A program made the translations under genes and the position numbers. From contig JANTUC010000004.1 of assembly GCA_026873275.1 (NCBI GenBank), positions 1,488,001 through 1,552,000 of the forward strand: a DNA stretch of 64,000 bases, given 5' to 3'. The notes under the pieces are model-generated. The model made no database searches. It was not told the origin of the DNA and saw nothing but the letters and a program-made list of their open reading frames with translations. Shown here piece after piece: positions 38,601 through 50,583 of this stretch (within the stretch, counting starts at the first letter, position 1; each line of letters opens with the position of its first letter). The DNA is from Pseudopithomyces maydicus (lineage: Eukaryota > Ascomycota > Dothideomycetes > Pleosporales > Didymosphaeriaceae).

Positions 38601-40537
38601 AAGAAGAAAGTTAAGATAATTAGTATTATTAATACTAACTAAGCTATATTATAAAGGCGTATTAGTATTACTTTATAAAGGAGTAAATATTAAAGAGAGG
38701 GCATAGAGTCTAAACTAAAAATAAAATAATTATTAAGATTTTTTAGCTGCAGCTACTATAGCTATAATTATAATAATTAATACTATTATAATTAGAGGGC
38801 GCTTTTATAGTGCCGTTATAGGGCTTTTTAACTACTATACTATTTTAAAAATTATTATTATTAGGGGGGCGACTGCGCTTTTTATACTTAATTTTAAAGA
38901 GAATAGTAGAGAGATAAGTAGTAGCTAATATTAATATATTATAAGAATATAGATCTAGAATAAGAAAATTTTATAATAAGTTATTAAACTCTTCCTCTAA
39001 ATCTTTATTAATAATAAAAGTTATAATATAAAATAAGTAAGGTATAGGCATTTTCTTATTATAGCTAGAGTTAAAAGTGGGAGCTATAATAGTATTAAAG
39101 ATTTTAAATATTAATAAAGGAATATAAAGGTATAAAGGGGGTATAATAGCGGCGTTATAAGCGACTATAGAAGATATACTAAAAGAAGGATTTATATTAA
39201 TACTTAAAGAGGTAGCCTTAAAACTAAATAAAAATATAATAGAGCGCTAACGCAGTAATAGTGTTTATATAATAATTAAGGCGGGTTACTTAGTATTTTT
39301 AATAGGTATTTTAACTTAGGTCTTATTTTTAGCGAGACCCCCTTAAGGGGGTTTTAAAGACCTTAATTAGTGTTATAATAATATATAGAAGTTATATAAT
39401 TAATAAAGGTAGTAGGGGGATTCTATATAGTATTAAGTTTAATAATATTAGGGATAAGCGCAGTACTATATATATATTTTTAATTTATAGGGGTTTTAGG
39501 GGTAGGCTGCGGCTTATTCTCTTTATTAAAAATATTTTAAGATTTCTTATTTTCTTAAAGGACTGGCTTATCCTCCTCTTTAAGCTTAGAAATAAGAATA
39601 GGAGATTATATATTAAGTATACTAAAAGGCAGTAAACTATATTATATAATATTAGTATAAAGGCGCAGCAATTAATAAGTTTATATATTAATTACCTTAA
39701 AATATCTAGATAATCCTTTACTATAATAGTAAAATATTTAATTATAATTATTTAGAGTAGTACTGCCTCTATAATAATTAGATATTTATAAAGTCCCTTT
39801 TTAGTAGTCTTCTAAATAAAGAAGTTAATATTTTAAGTATATTTATAAGTAGCGGTCGCGAGTGCTTTAATTTAAATAAAAATAGAATTTATAGCGCTAG
39901 TAAGGCGCTTATAACTATAAAAGAGGTTATTAATTTAGGGGATAAATTCTTAAAGTATTAAATTATAGTATTTATATAGGCTAGAGCAGCGCTTATAGCG
40001 CATAATACTATTAATATTATAATAAGTATATAAGTTATAAAGGATCTGCTTTAAATAGCAGAAATAGTAAAAAAAAGAAGTTTTTAATAGGGGGTATATT
40101 ATTAAGTAATTAGGGTTTATATATAATGTAAGCGAAGGCGTAGTAATAAGGATATATAAAATAATATATTATAGGCTTAAGAATCTATAGCTCTATTAAT
40201 ATAGTAATAGTGTAGAAATAGGTATATACTAGAGAAGAAGGTAATTAATATTATAAAAGAAATAAGAGACCTTTCTCTTCTAGTATAAAAGAGGTAAGGA
40301 GATAGAAAGGTTTAAAATAAATAAAATTATTTATATAAATATAGTAGTAGCGTAGTAGGCGCGCTTATAAGTAAAAAAGGTATAATTATATACCTATAGC
40401 GCTAAAACCTTAATACATATAGTAATAAAAGCTTATAATAAGAGCGCACTAATAGTATCCCTAATTATTTTATTTAATATTATAATATAAACCTAATCCT
40501 CTATAGCCGAGACGTTTATATAAAAGGAGGGAATAAT
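38600..40537. other. 3' non-pol segment of A copy 2
   Basis: About 1.9 kb between the chromodomain and the right LTR, longer than a usual gypsy 3' leader. It contains a perfect 16-bp palindrome ACCCCCTTAAGGGGGT (39337-39352). No domain could be recognised on either strand. An extra, possibly antisense, reading frame or a passenger sequence is possible. Confidence 0.45.
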
Positions 40538-40705
40538 TATAAGAAGAATACTTTTTTAGTATTTAAAATTACTTATACTCTATTTAAGCGCTAACATTAC
40601 ACTAGTATAGTATATAGAAAAGGAAGCTAGAGGGGATAGGGGCTTAAATAGAAATTAATTTTATTATTTATAAGAGACCTGCTCGCTGCTATACCTATTC
40701 TAATA
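40538..40705 (+). repeat. Right LTR of A copy 2 (168 bp)
   Basis: Begins TATAAGAAGAATAC and ends CCTATTCTAATA, next to the TSD TTATA. More heavily RIP-mutated in its first half than the left LTR (the GCGCTAGCG core reads GCGCTAACATTACACTAG here). Confidence 0.92.
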
Positions 40706-42713
40706 TTATAACTTTAAAAGATCCTATCTGTAGATAGTCTAGTTTTTTACTTAGTCTCTTAATTTTTAAATTTTTTTATAATAGGAAAACTTTATCCCCC
40801 TTTTTAAAAATTAGTCCCTTAATTCTTTATTTATTTATATTTATAAATGCTAAAAGGGTCCTTTTTATAATTCTTTTATAGAGGGTATTATATAGTTCCT
40901 TTATCTTTTAGGCCTTATTCTATATTCTTATAGAAATACTTTCTATATCTTATAGATTCCAATAAGCGACCAGCTTATATTTATAGTTTATATAGTATAG
41001 TAAATACCCTATTATACCTAATTTAATTTTATTATATACTAGCTATATTATTAGCAGTAATTCTACCTAATTATTTTATTACTTATTAATATAGAATCTT
41101 AAGTACTATTCTAGTATCTAGTTAATTCTTTCTGTTTATCTATTTATTTATAAATAAAAGCTTATTAATAGCTTCTAATTCGTCCCTAATATTATAATAA
41201 ATATATTCTAGTATTTAAATGTAAAGAGCTTATTATAGTCTATAATAAGTTCCTTTAATAGGCTGTACTCTATAAATAGTATATTATTAATTTTATAAGC
41301 TAGTTCTTCTACTATTATAAACTCTTTTATAGGCCTAAACTTTACGGCTTTTATAAGTCTATCTATTATTATTATAATAATATTATATATTTATTTCGTC
41401 CCTAGTTATAGCGATTTTAGAAGTTTTATTATAAAATCTATTATTATACTCTGCTATAGCCGTTAGGCTACTAATAATAGTTATAGAAAACTATAAGATT
41501 TATATCTCTTAGGCTTATTTTTATAATAGGCTAAATAATTATTTATCTCTTTAATAATTATCTATTTAAATTTAGGGATGGCGTATTTATTTATACTATA
41601 TTATATTATTTTTTCTATACCTAAGTATTTTTATTTCTTAGACTTATATAGTTCTTTTATTAGCTTAGGTACTTCTTATATTTTTATAATAGTCTATTTT
41701 TAGTAGTCTATTAGTCCAATTAATACTTTCTATACTTTAAGTTTTAGAAGTTATTTATTTTCTTAGATTTCTTTAAATTAATTATATTCTAGAGTTCCGT
41801 CGTGCCCTTTTTAGAATATTATATTATATAATTCTAGTTTATCCTTAATTAAGTTAATCCTTTTACTTAAAGTATTTACTGCCCTATTAAGGGTTCCTAA
41901 GTAATAATAAATTATAAAATTAAAATTCGTAAAGAACTTTATTTATTATACTTATTATTTATTAAGCTTCTTTATTAATATAAAGTTAATAAGGTTTATA
42001 TAATCTATTTATATTTTAATTTTTATAGATACTCCTATAAGCTGCATTTCCTATTATTTAAAAATATTTACTACCCTTAATAATTCCTTATTATAGATGT
42101 TATAGTTTAGTTCTACTCTAAAGAACTTTTATAAGTAGAAGAATACTAGTCTCTACTTTCTATTTTTATACTACTATATAAATACTGCTCTAAGTGCGTA
42201 ATTAAATATATTTATTTTAATCTAAGTTTTCCTTTATAGGTTAAATATTTATAAAAGGAGTATTAAAAGAAATAACTTTTTTAGGCTTTTAAATATTATA
42301 TATTATTTCTCTTCCTATTTAAATTCTATTTTTTTTATAATCTCTATTAAGGGTGCTATTATCTTAGAATAGTTAATAATAAATTTTTAGTAAAAGTTAG
42401 TAAACCCTAAGAAGGACTAAATATCCTTTACTAATTTAGGTTATAATTATTTTTATATTATAATTACCTTTTTAGAGTCTATAGCGATCCCTTCTCTTAA
42501 AATAATAAATTCTAAGTACTTAGTTTTTATTATATAGAACTTATACTTATTTAGATATAAAAATAATTAGTATTCTTTTATCTTTTCTAGTACTTTTTAT
42601 ATATATTATACGTGTTCTTTAAGCGTTCCTTTAGAGTATACTAGTATATTATCTAGGTATACTATATAAAATATATCTAAGTATTTATATAGCGCCTTAT
42701 TTATTACTACTTA
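40706..42713 (-). pseudogene. B copy 1 pol remnant, RT to integrase half
   Basis: On the minus strand from 42713 leftward: the RT catalytic site YLDNIL (42642-42659), then HV-YIQKVLEKIKEY, then SFLGFTNFY-KFI near 42400 (the RT/RNase H linker typical of Ty3/gypsy). An integrase core piece IIDFIIKLLKS lies at about 41445-41410. The N-terminal half of RT continues across element C at 50584 and above. The break is at the codons for FQ, just before VVINKAL. Numerous stops; not functional. Confidence 0.75.
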
Positions 42714-42927
42714 TATGACAGTTTTAAGCCCGAACCTACCGTCACGTGCGCACAAACCTACCATCACGTATATACACTGCTGCCTAGGTTGCTGCCTAGT
42801 AGGCACTAACTTAATTAGGACTAGCGCTTCTAGCGCGTATACCCTATAGAAGTAATTTTATTAATCTAGCTAGTTATTTATATAATATTTTATAAATTTA
42901 AATTAATTCTATTTTAAGACTCTTATA
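42714..42927 (+). repeat. Left LTR of C (214 bp)
   Basis: The first 130 bases are hardly RIP-mutated and carry two tandem 22-bp units (42733-42754 and 42755-42776, each starting AACCTACC.TCACGT). The rest, and the whole right LTR at 50366-50579, show TA-converted sites at the same positions. Confidence 0.9.
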
Positions 42928-44599
42928 CTATATTACGTCCCTTATAAAAGGTAAATTAACCTACTTACCTATAATCCTATATACTAGACCTAACTTACTA
43001 GGCACCTATAATTACTCGCCTAGGATTTACTAATTACTTAAAATAAGTAATTAAAGTATTAACTAAATATATTATAGAATTAGACTATTAGGCTAATAAG
43101 CATAAAGTATAATTAGTAAATTAAAAGCTATATATCGCGCGGAATTTTAATAGGGATATATAACTTTAACCTACTTATAAAACAACATAATATAATACTT
43201 ATATAGAGGGAAGGCCGCCCTACTAGTAAAAAATTTAAAAGAGTTTATTTTATAATATTATATCTGCCTTAAAGAGCCTAAGGAAATAATTTAGATATAA
43301 TTAATAAATAAGGCTAAATATAATATTTATAATCTAGTCTATTAAAACTATTACTATCGCCTCCCGCAAAAGCCACTTAAGAAATCTATACCTTATCTAC
43401 TAAAAGTTAAAATTAGCCTATAGTTTTATAGCTTCTAAGTTAATATAAAATCCTAAGTAGATTTAGCGCATTTAAAACCTCTATAAAATTTTCTTTAACT
43501 TCTAATAGTAATTTTAACTAAGCCGGTGCTATAACTATATAAAAGTATATTAACTTAGAACTATCTAGCGCGCGCTATAAAATACTCTATTTTAAAAATT
43601 CTTAACCTAAATTCTGTTTTACTATACTATATAATAAGATTAATAGATATGCGTAATTTAAGTTTATTAAATTAGATAACGCGAACACCGCTAATAATTA
43701 TAATTTTTAATATAGATAAGATTACCCTAAAGATAATAATTTATTTTCTTACTAGTTTATTACTTAGTTAGAACTACTAGTGGAAAGTAACTCTAACAGA
43801 TCAGCCTTATTTAATTATATTAAAAATAACCCTCGCAACTAAGTCTATAATATATTAGCGCTATTTTAGGCCCTATATAATATTACCTTTCTAATAAATA
43901 ATAACCTAAAAGTATTAAAAAAATTTTAAAAGCTAACCTCCCTCTCGCTGTTAAGCTTTATAGGATAAAAGGAGATAATTATTAAAATTACTACTTTATA
44001 GGCTAACTCTAAAAAATATAAGTTATTATATAAAAAGGCGCGCTTTAATTTATACTAAAATAAGAAGTATTATAAGACTAATAAGTTCCTTAAGATACTT
44101 TACTTAGACTTTATATATTAGTAGAAGCGAGCTAATAATAACCTATTAAAAGTAGGGAAGTTATAGATAGAAAATAAATATTTAGAAGAAGAGAATTTAG
44201 CCACCCTCTATTATAAAGAAGATAATAAGCAGCTTATAGAAACTCTATAAAATAATTTAAACTCTAAGAAGTAAGAATTTAAATACTAGTATTATTAATT
44301 TAAGTTATAGCAAAATACCGCTTAGTAGCTATAAGGAGAATATAATAAAGCAGATTATAAGTAAAATAAAATATAACACTTACTATAATATCTATGTAAT
44401 AAATTTAGTAAAAAGATTAATAAATTAATTTATTACGTTTAATACTACAACCTAATATATTAGTATTATAAAGAAATTATAAATTATTAGGTAGACGCCC
44501 TCTATTATAAAATAATGCCTATTTAATAAGGAGGGTTCTCTCTTTTTATTCTATAATAAGGCGCCAGGCTAAATAACCCTTATATATATAAGCTAGTCT

Positions 44600-47500
44600 A
44601 TCGCAATTATATACTTATTAATAAAGCTAGAGGCTACTAAAGCCCTAGACTAATTAATTAGTAATATAATAATTTAATAGGAATATAAGAGCAGGCTAAA
44701 TTTTATATACTCTAAATAGCCCTATCTTTAAGCTATACCTTTTATACTAATAGAGAGACTAAAGTTATAAAACTACCTAATATACCTATATTTAAAGGAA
44801 AGAATAATAAGAACTATAATAAATTCTAGAGTATAGCTATTAAAAAATATAACTTAGGTTTTAAAGATAAAAGCAGCTAAATTATATACCTTAAAACTTA
44901 TATTAAAGATATCGCCTAGACGCTAATAAAAGATATTAAGAACTTTAGCGACTATATAGAATAGATCTATATATTAGACAAACTTTATAGATATACTTTA
45001 GTAAATAAAATTAAAAAGTAAATAAGTTACTTATAAATCTAGATAAACCTCTAAAGTAAAAATTAAAAGAAATATTTATTTAGTAAAAGATTTAATTCTT
45101 TAATATCTGCTATTAGCTAAAGCACGTACCTAATAATATTATATATAAGTATATTAAGGAACTTATTAATTTAGGACTAGCTAATAATACTAATATAAGA
45201 AGACACTATAGTAATTCCCTTACTTAATATTTATAGGACTATATAGAGCTGGACTAAGACTAAGTTACTTATAAGTTTAAGTTATTTACTAAGAAACTAG
45301 CCTGCAAAATAATAAAGCATATTATATTTAAGCAGCGATTAAGCTCCTCTAATAGACTCTATAATAAGTAGAAAGTAGTATATAACTATATAGCTAATAA
45401 ATGCTAGATTTTAAATAAACTAAAGGCCTACTTTAAATATAGTATACTTAAATATTAATAAAATAATTTAGATACTTCCTACTAGGGAAAACCCGCTATC
45501 CTATTTAATTAAATACCCTTTTTAACTGCCGCACTAAACGCAATCTAAGTAGTTAGAAAAGAAGATTATAATAATTAAGTTAATAAGGAAGGATATAAAT
45601 TATCCTATACTTATAATACTATTAATAAGGATAATAGGGATTTAAATTAGAAGCTTCTACTAAAAATTATAAGTAGAAACTGAACTAGTAGAGCGTTAAA
45701 TAAAAAATAGATTATATCTAATTAAGCTATATTATAATTTAATTTAAAGTAGCTACCGCGCTTACTATATTAATAATTACTTTTATACTTAAAAATTATT
45801 AAGTTTCTACGGCTTTGCTGGAAGAAAATCCTTAATTAAATATTATATAATAATTAATATTCCCTAAATAGGTAGACACCCCCTAAGGCTAGTATAAGAC
45901 TACTATACTAGTAGACACTAAGGCTAGCGCTTATTTTATTAATTAAAAATAGATAAAAAAGCGAGAGTTTTAGTATATAAAAACTATTTAACTTATCTAA
46001 TTATCACTCGCCGATAGGGTCGAGGTAAGATAATTAATTAAGTATATTAAAATTATAGTAGTCTACGGGAGTTATAGCTCCTTTATACTACTCTATATTA
46101 CTAATATTAATAAGTTTAATATTATCCTAGGCATAAACTAGGCTAAGTACTACTATATTTATATACTAGTGGGCTCCCTATAATTAATTAAGTTTAAATT
46201 AGACTTCTATTAACTTAATTATTTTAAAGATAGTTATTTTAAAACTATTTATAATAATTATATTTCTTTTAGTAAGTCGCGTAAAACCTTTCTAATTAGA
46301 GATATTTATTTAATATTAATATAAGTAGTGGTGGCTATAGCTTTTTTTAAAGAGGGAATTATTTAGGTTTAATTATATAACTAGGATAAGCTCAAGCGGC
46401 CGCCCTTAGAGGATATATTAATACTTTTTATTATAAATACCCTTCTCTTATATACTATTTATACGCAGGACGACTTTGCTAAATATATAATTAAAATATC
46501 TACTATTTAATTTAAAAATAAGCTTAAGTAACTGCTGTTAGCTTAAATTTATTATAAATAAAAAAACCTATTTAATAAGGCTAAAGCTAATAAGCTACCG
46601 CTATATTAACTAGAAGTAGACTATTTTATAAATTTATCTAATAATACTGTGCCACGCCCTAGGATTTATAGATTAATAAAATAGGAAATTAAGGTAATAA
46701 AGAAGTATATTAATAAAATACTTTTAAAGGGATTTATTAGGCTTAGTAACTTACTATATATATTACTAGTCTTAGTAGTAAAAAAACTTAATAGTAAACT
46801 CTAGATTTGCGTAAACTATTGCGCCCTTAATAATTTTATTAAAAAAACTAAAATACTTCTCCTTCTATTAAAGAGACGCTTACTAGAATAAACTAAGTCT
46901 AACTTATAATATTAGTGGACGTAGTAGCGGCCTTTAACACTATTTAAATTAAAGAAGGAGATAAAAAGAAATCTGCCTTTATAATATAATATAGATTATA
47001 TAAATACTTAATTATACCTTTTAGTATATATAATGCGCCCGGCACCTTCTAGAATTTTATTAATAATATTATTTAAGAGTATCTAAACGATTTTACTACT
47101 ATATATTTAAATAATATTTTAATTTATAGCGCAAATAAAGCAGAATATAATAATTATATAAATAAAGTTCTAGGCAAGCTTAAAAAGGCAGAACTTTATT
47201 TAGATCCTACTAAGTACTCCTAGAGTGTAAAGAAGGTTAAGTACCTAAATCTAATCTTAATTATTAAGGGCATTAAAATAAATCCGGTAAAGGTTATTAT
47301 TATTTAGAATTAGCCTACTCCTTACTGCGTTAAGAATATATAATTATTTTTAGGATTTACAAACTTCTATTACTAATTTATAAAAGGCTTCTTTAGAATT
47401 ACTAAACTACTATTAGAACTTACTAAAGAAGAGGGCTATAAAGAATTCCTTTTAAAACTAACCTTTGCAGCTATAAGTATATTTAGTTTTATAAAAGCTA

Positions 47501-50350
47501 TATTTACCTACGCTAAGAATTAATTCTTAGTATACTTTAATCCTAAGTTAAAAATATAGCTTAAAATAAATTCCTTAAACTTTATATATACTACTATTTT
47601 ATGTTAGAAGTACTTAGATAGTATCTTAAAACCTATTATCTTTATATTATATAAAATAACCCTGGCTAAATATAATTATAAAATATATAATAAAGAGTTA
47701 CTAATTATTATATATGCCTTTAAGGACTAGCAGTTTAAACTATCTAGTACTAAAGAGCTGGTTAAAATTCTTAGTAATTATTAAGCGCTCTAATAATTTA
47801 TAATTAATAAATAACTAAATTAGTGGTAGACTTAATAGACTAAATTTTTATTTAAGTTTAACTTTAAAATTACCTACCGCCTAAAGGTATAGGAAATTAA
47901 ACCTAATGCGCTAACCTAAAGGTCTAATAACCTATTATAAAGTATTATAGACCTATAAAGATAACACTAGTAATAAATTATTATTAAATATAATTAGGTT
48001 AATCTGAAGATACAAATTATATATATAACTACTACTAGAATTAAAGGGACTTAACTAGCTATTGCCTTAGCTACTATAGTAGACCTAGTACTTATAATTA
48101 GACTAGTGGATATAGTAAGGACTGTATACTACCTCTTAGAACTTACTAATATTCTAAAAATATAAATATAACGCTTTATAACTTATACCGCGCACCTTAT
48201 AACCACTAACTATTAAAATAAAATATTTAAAGAGTTATTTAAGGTTATATTTAGAGTGCCTAAAGTATTTATTAGAGTTATATCTCCTACTAATACTTTA
48301 GAACTTAAGACTTCTATAGGAAACGCGCTTATTACTAATAATATACCTACTACTAATATTATAAGTTTAATATAAGAAGCTAAGGAGAAGCTAGAATTAA
48401 ATATAGTAATTAAATAGATAATAAAAGTCTTTATAATAGAATAACGGCGGCTACCTTATTAGCTTTATAAGAATAGAGTATAAATTTAGCTATTTAATTA
48501 TAACTTATACGATAGGCTCCTCTATATTAAAGGTAAGATTTTTATACTAGACGTAAACTACTTATATATAAGAGTAGTTAAGTTTATATATAATATAACC
48601 TGCGGAGGATATAGTAGTAAATATAAGTTATATATTAAAATAGCGCGATAGTACTACTAGCTTAGTTTTATAAATAATATAGCCTAATTTATTAAGGCCT
48701 ATTTACTTTATAAGAAGACTAAGCCTTACTAATAGAGTAAATATAGACTACTCTATCCTTTATTTATTCTAAACTATTATTAGGAATCTATTTTTATAAA
48801 TTATATTATAGGATTATCCTCCTACCTCAATAATAGAGTATTTTATAAATATATACTAATAGTAATTAACTAGCTTAGTAAGAAGAAGAAGTTTATCCTA
48901 ATACTTAATTTAAGAATAGATACCCTAATAAAGGCTTTTATTAAATATATTTAATAAGAGAAGGGTTATCCTATTAATATAATTTTAGACTATAGGGCAC
49001 AGTTTATAAGTTACTTCTAGAGAAGGCTTTATAATTAGATTAAAACCTAACTAAAGCTGTCTACAGCGTACTACTTTAAAATAAATAGTTAAACTAAGAA
49101 TACTAATATATAGTTAAAGCAGTACTTATAGGTATATATAAATTATAATTAGAATAACTAGGCCTTTCTATTACTTATTATAGAGTTTGTAGCCAATTTA
49201 TTAGTTAGCACTAATATAGGAGTAATATTATTTAAAGTAATTAAAGGCTACTTACCTTATACTAAATTAGAGCTACTTTAGTCTATTAATAATTAGCTAA
49301 CTACACCAGCAAAAATAAATAGAGCTAAAATTAATAAGTTTACTAAGTATTTAGAAATATTTTAGAGTAACTTAAGAAATTTATTAGCCTAAGCCTAAAG
49401 TAAATAGAAGTAATTTACTAATACTTATTATTTTTTAGTTCCCTAACTTAAAATTAGAGACTAGATTATAGTTAATTTTTAAAATACGCGAACTAAGCGA
49501 TTAAACTAATTATTAGATTATAAGAACTAAGGGCCATTTACTATAATAAAAGAGATAAATAAGATAGCCTATTAAATAGACCTACTTTTAAAAATATAGA
49601 TATATAATATCTTCTACTCTTAGTTATTATATCTGTGTGAGGAGAGAGGGCTATTAGGATAATAACTAATCCCTAACTAACCTATACTAATAAATAACCC
49701 TAAAGTAGATAATAAGTAGGATTATATAATTAAGGCTATTATTAACTATAGAATAAAATAGGACTTCCGTGACCTACTATTATAAAATAAGAAAGGACTA
49801 CTATAGTATAAAATAGTATAGAGTAATTATTTATAAGGACCTAATAACCTATCTTAGAAATTATATATAAATCTAGTTAGCTCTGCCAATCTTATATATA
49901 AATAGTATAAATAATACCCTACTATTCCTATTTATTATAAATTTATTATATTAACTAGTAAGCAGAATATATTACTTTTAAAGTTAAATAAACTCCTAAG
50001 CTAGGAACTTATAATAGAAATAAGTATCTAGTAAGTAGCTATATTCTCCTCTACTAATAATATACTATTAATTTAGTAAAAAAGTTACCTCTACTATAAT
50101 ATTTTAGTACTAAAATACTTGTGACCCTTAGAGCCAGACAGAACTTTATAATATAATTTATATATAGTGTATATCCTCAGCAATAGTAGGCCTTTAAAAT
50201 ACTAAAACTTTTAAATTATAGTAGCCTACAAAAGGTGTAACTAAGTAGTAGAAGTTACTAGTATAGGAGGCAACTAATATATAGAATATTATAACTTAAG
50301 CCTACGTGGTACTGCTAGAGATAAAATAGATAAGTAATAGAACCTACTCT
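44600..50350 (+). pseudogene. C gag-pol remnant
   Basis: RT runs from about 46790: LQICVNYCALNNFIKK, SAFII-YRLYKYLIIPF, NAPGTF and YLNNIL (47104-47121, both catalytic Asp changed to Asn). It is followed by LFLGFTNFYY-FIKGF near 47341 and RNase H-like YNKELLIIIYAFKD near 47690. Integrase should occupy about 48400-49400; a TPIY-type block was not resolved. A gag-like stretch (KGKNNKNYNKF near 44800) precedes it. Stops are TAA/TAG throughout. Domain borders are approximate. Confidence 0.75.
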
Positions 50351-50365
50351 ACTAAAGGGGGGTAA

Positions 50366-50579
50366 TATAATAATTTTAAGCCTAAACCTATTATTATATA
50401 TATATAAACCTACTATTACGTATATACACTACTATTTAGGTTACTACCTAGTAGGCACTAACTTAATTAGGACTAGCGTCCCTAGCGCGCACACCCTATA
50501 GGAGCAATTCTATTAACTTAGCTAGTTACTTATGTAATATCTTATAAATTCAAATTAATTCTACTTTAAGACTCTTACA
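50366..50579 (+). repeat. Right LTR of C (214 bp)
   Basis: Same length as the left LTR with no gap. CACGTGCGCAC of the left copy reads TATATATATAT here, so this copy was mutated far more on both strands at its start. Confidence 0.9.
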
Positions 50580-50583
50580 CTTA

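Larger units (their letters stand above)
33592..40705 (+). mobile_element. Gypsy family A copy 2: complete, RIP-mutated, inserted in B
   Basis: A 7114-bp element with gap-free 168-bp LTRs and TSD TTATA at 33587-33591 and 40706-40710. A purine tract (TAAAAGGAGGGAATAA, 40521-40536) precedes the right LTR, so it reads rightward. The equivalent site in B copy 2 (about 61290-61305) is uninterrupted and shows the target before insertion. It is nested in B, which is nested in Y, X and A copy 1, so it belongs to the youngest layer while its own family also forms the oldest. Confidence 0.92.
42714..50579 (+). mobile_element. Element C: Ty3/gypsy retrotransposon inserted in the RT gene of B
   Basis: A 7866-bp element with gap-free 214-bp LTRs (TATGACAG...CTTACA). 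The TSD is CTTA at 42710-42713 and 50580-50583; a fifth base differs (T/G), so the left boundary is uncertain by one or two bases. A purine tract (AAAGGGGGGTAA, about 50354-50365) precedes the right LTR, giving rightward polarity. Joining the flanks restores the B reading ...VIFQVVINKALYKYLDIF, which supports the boundaries. Confidence 0.88.
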
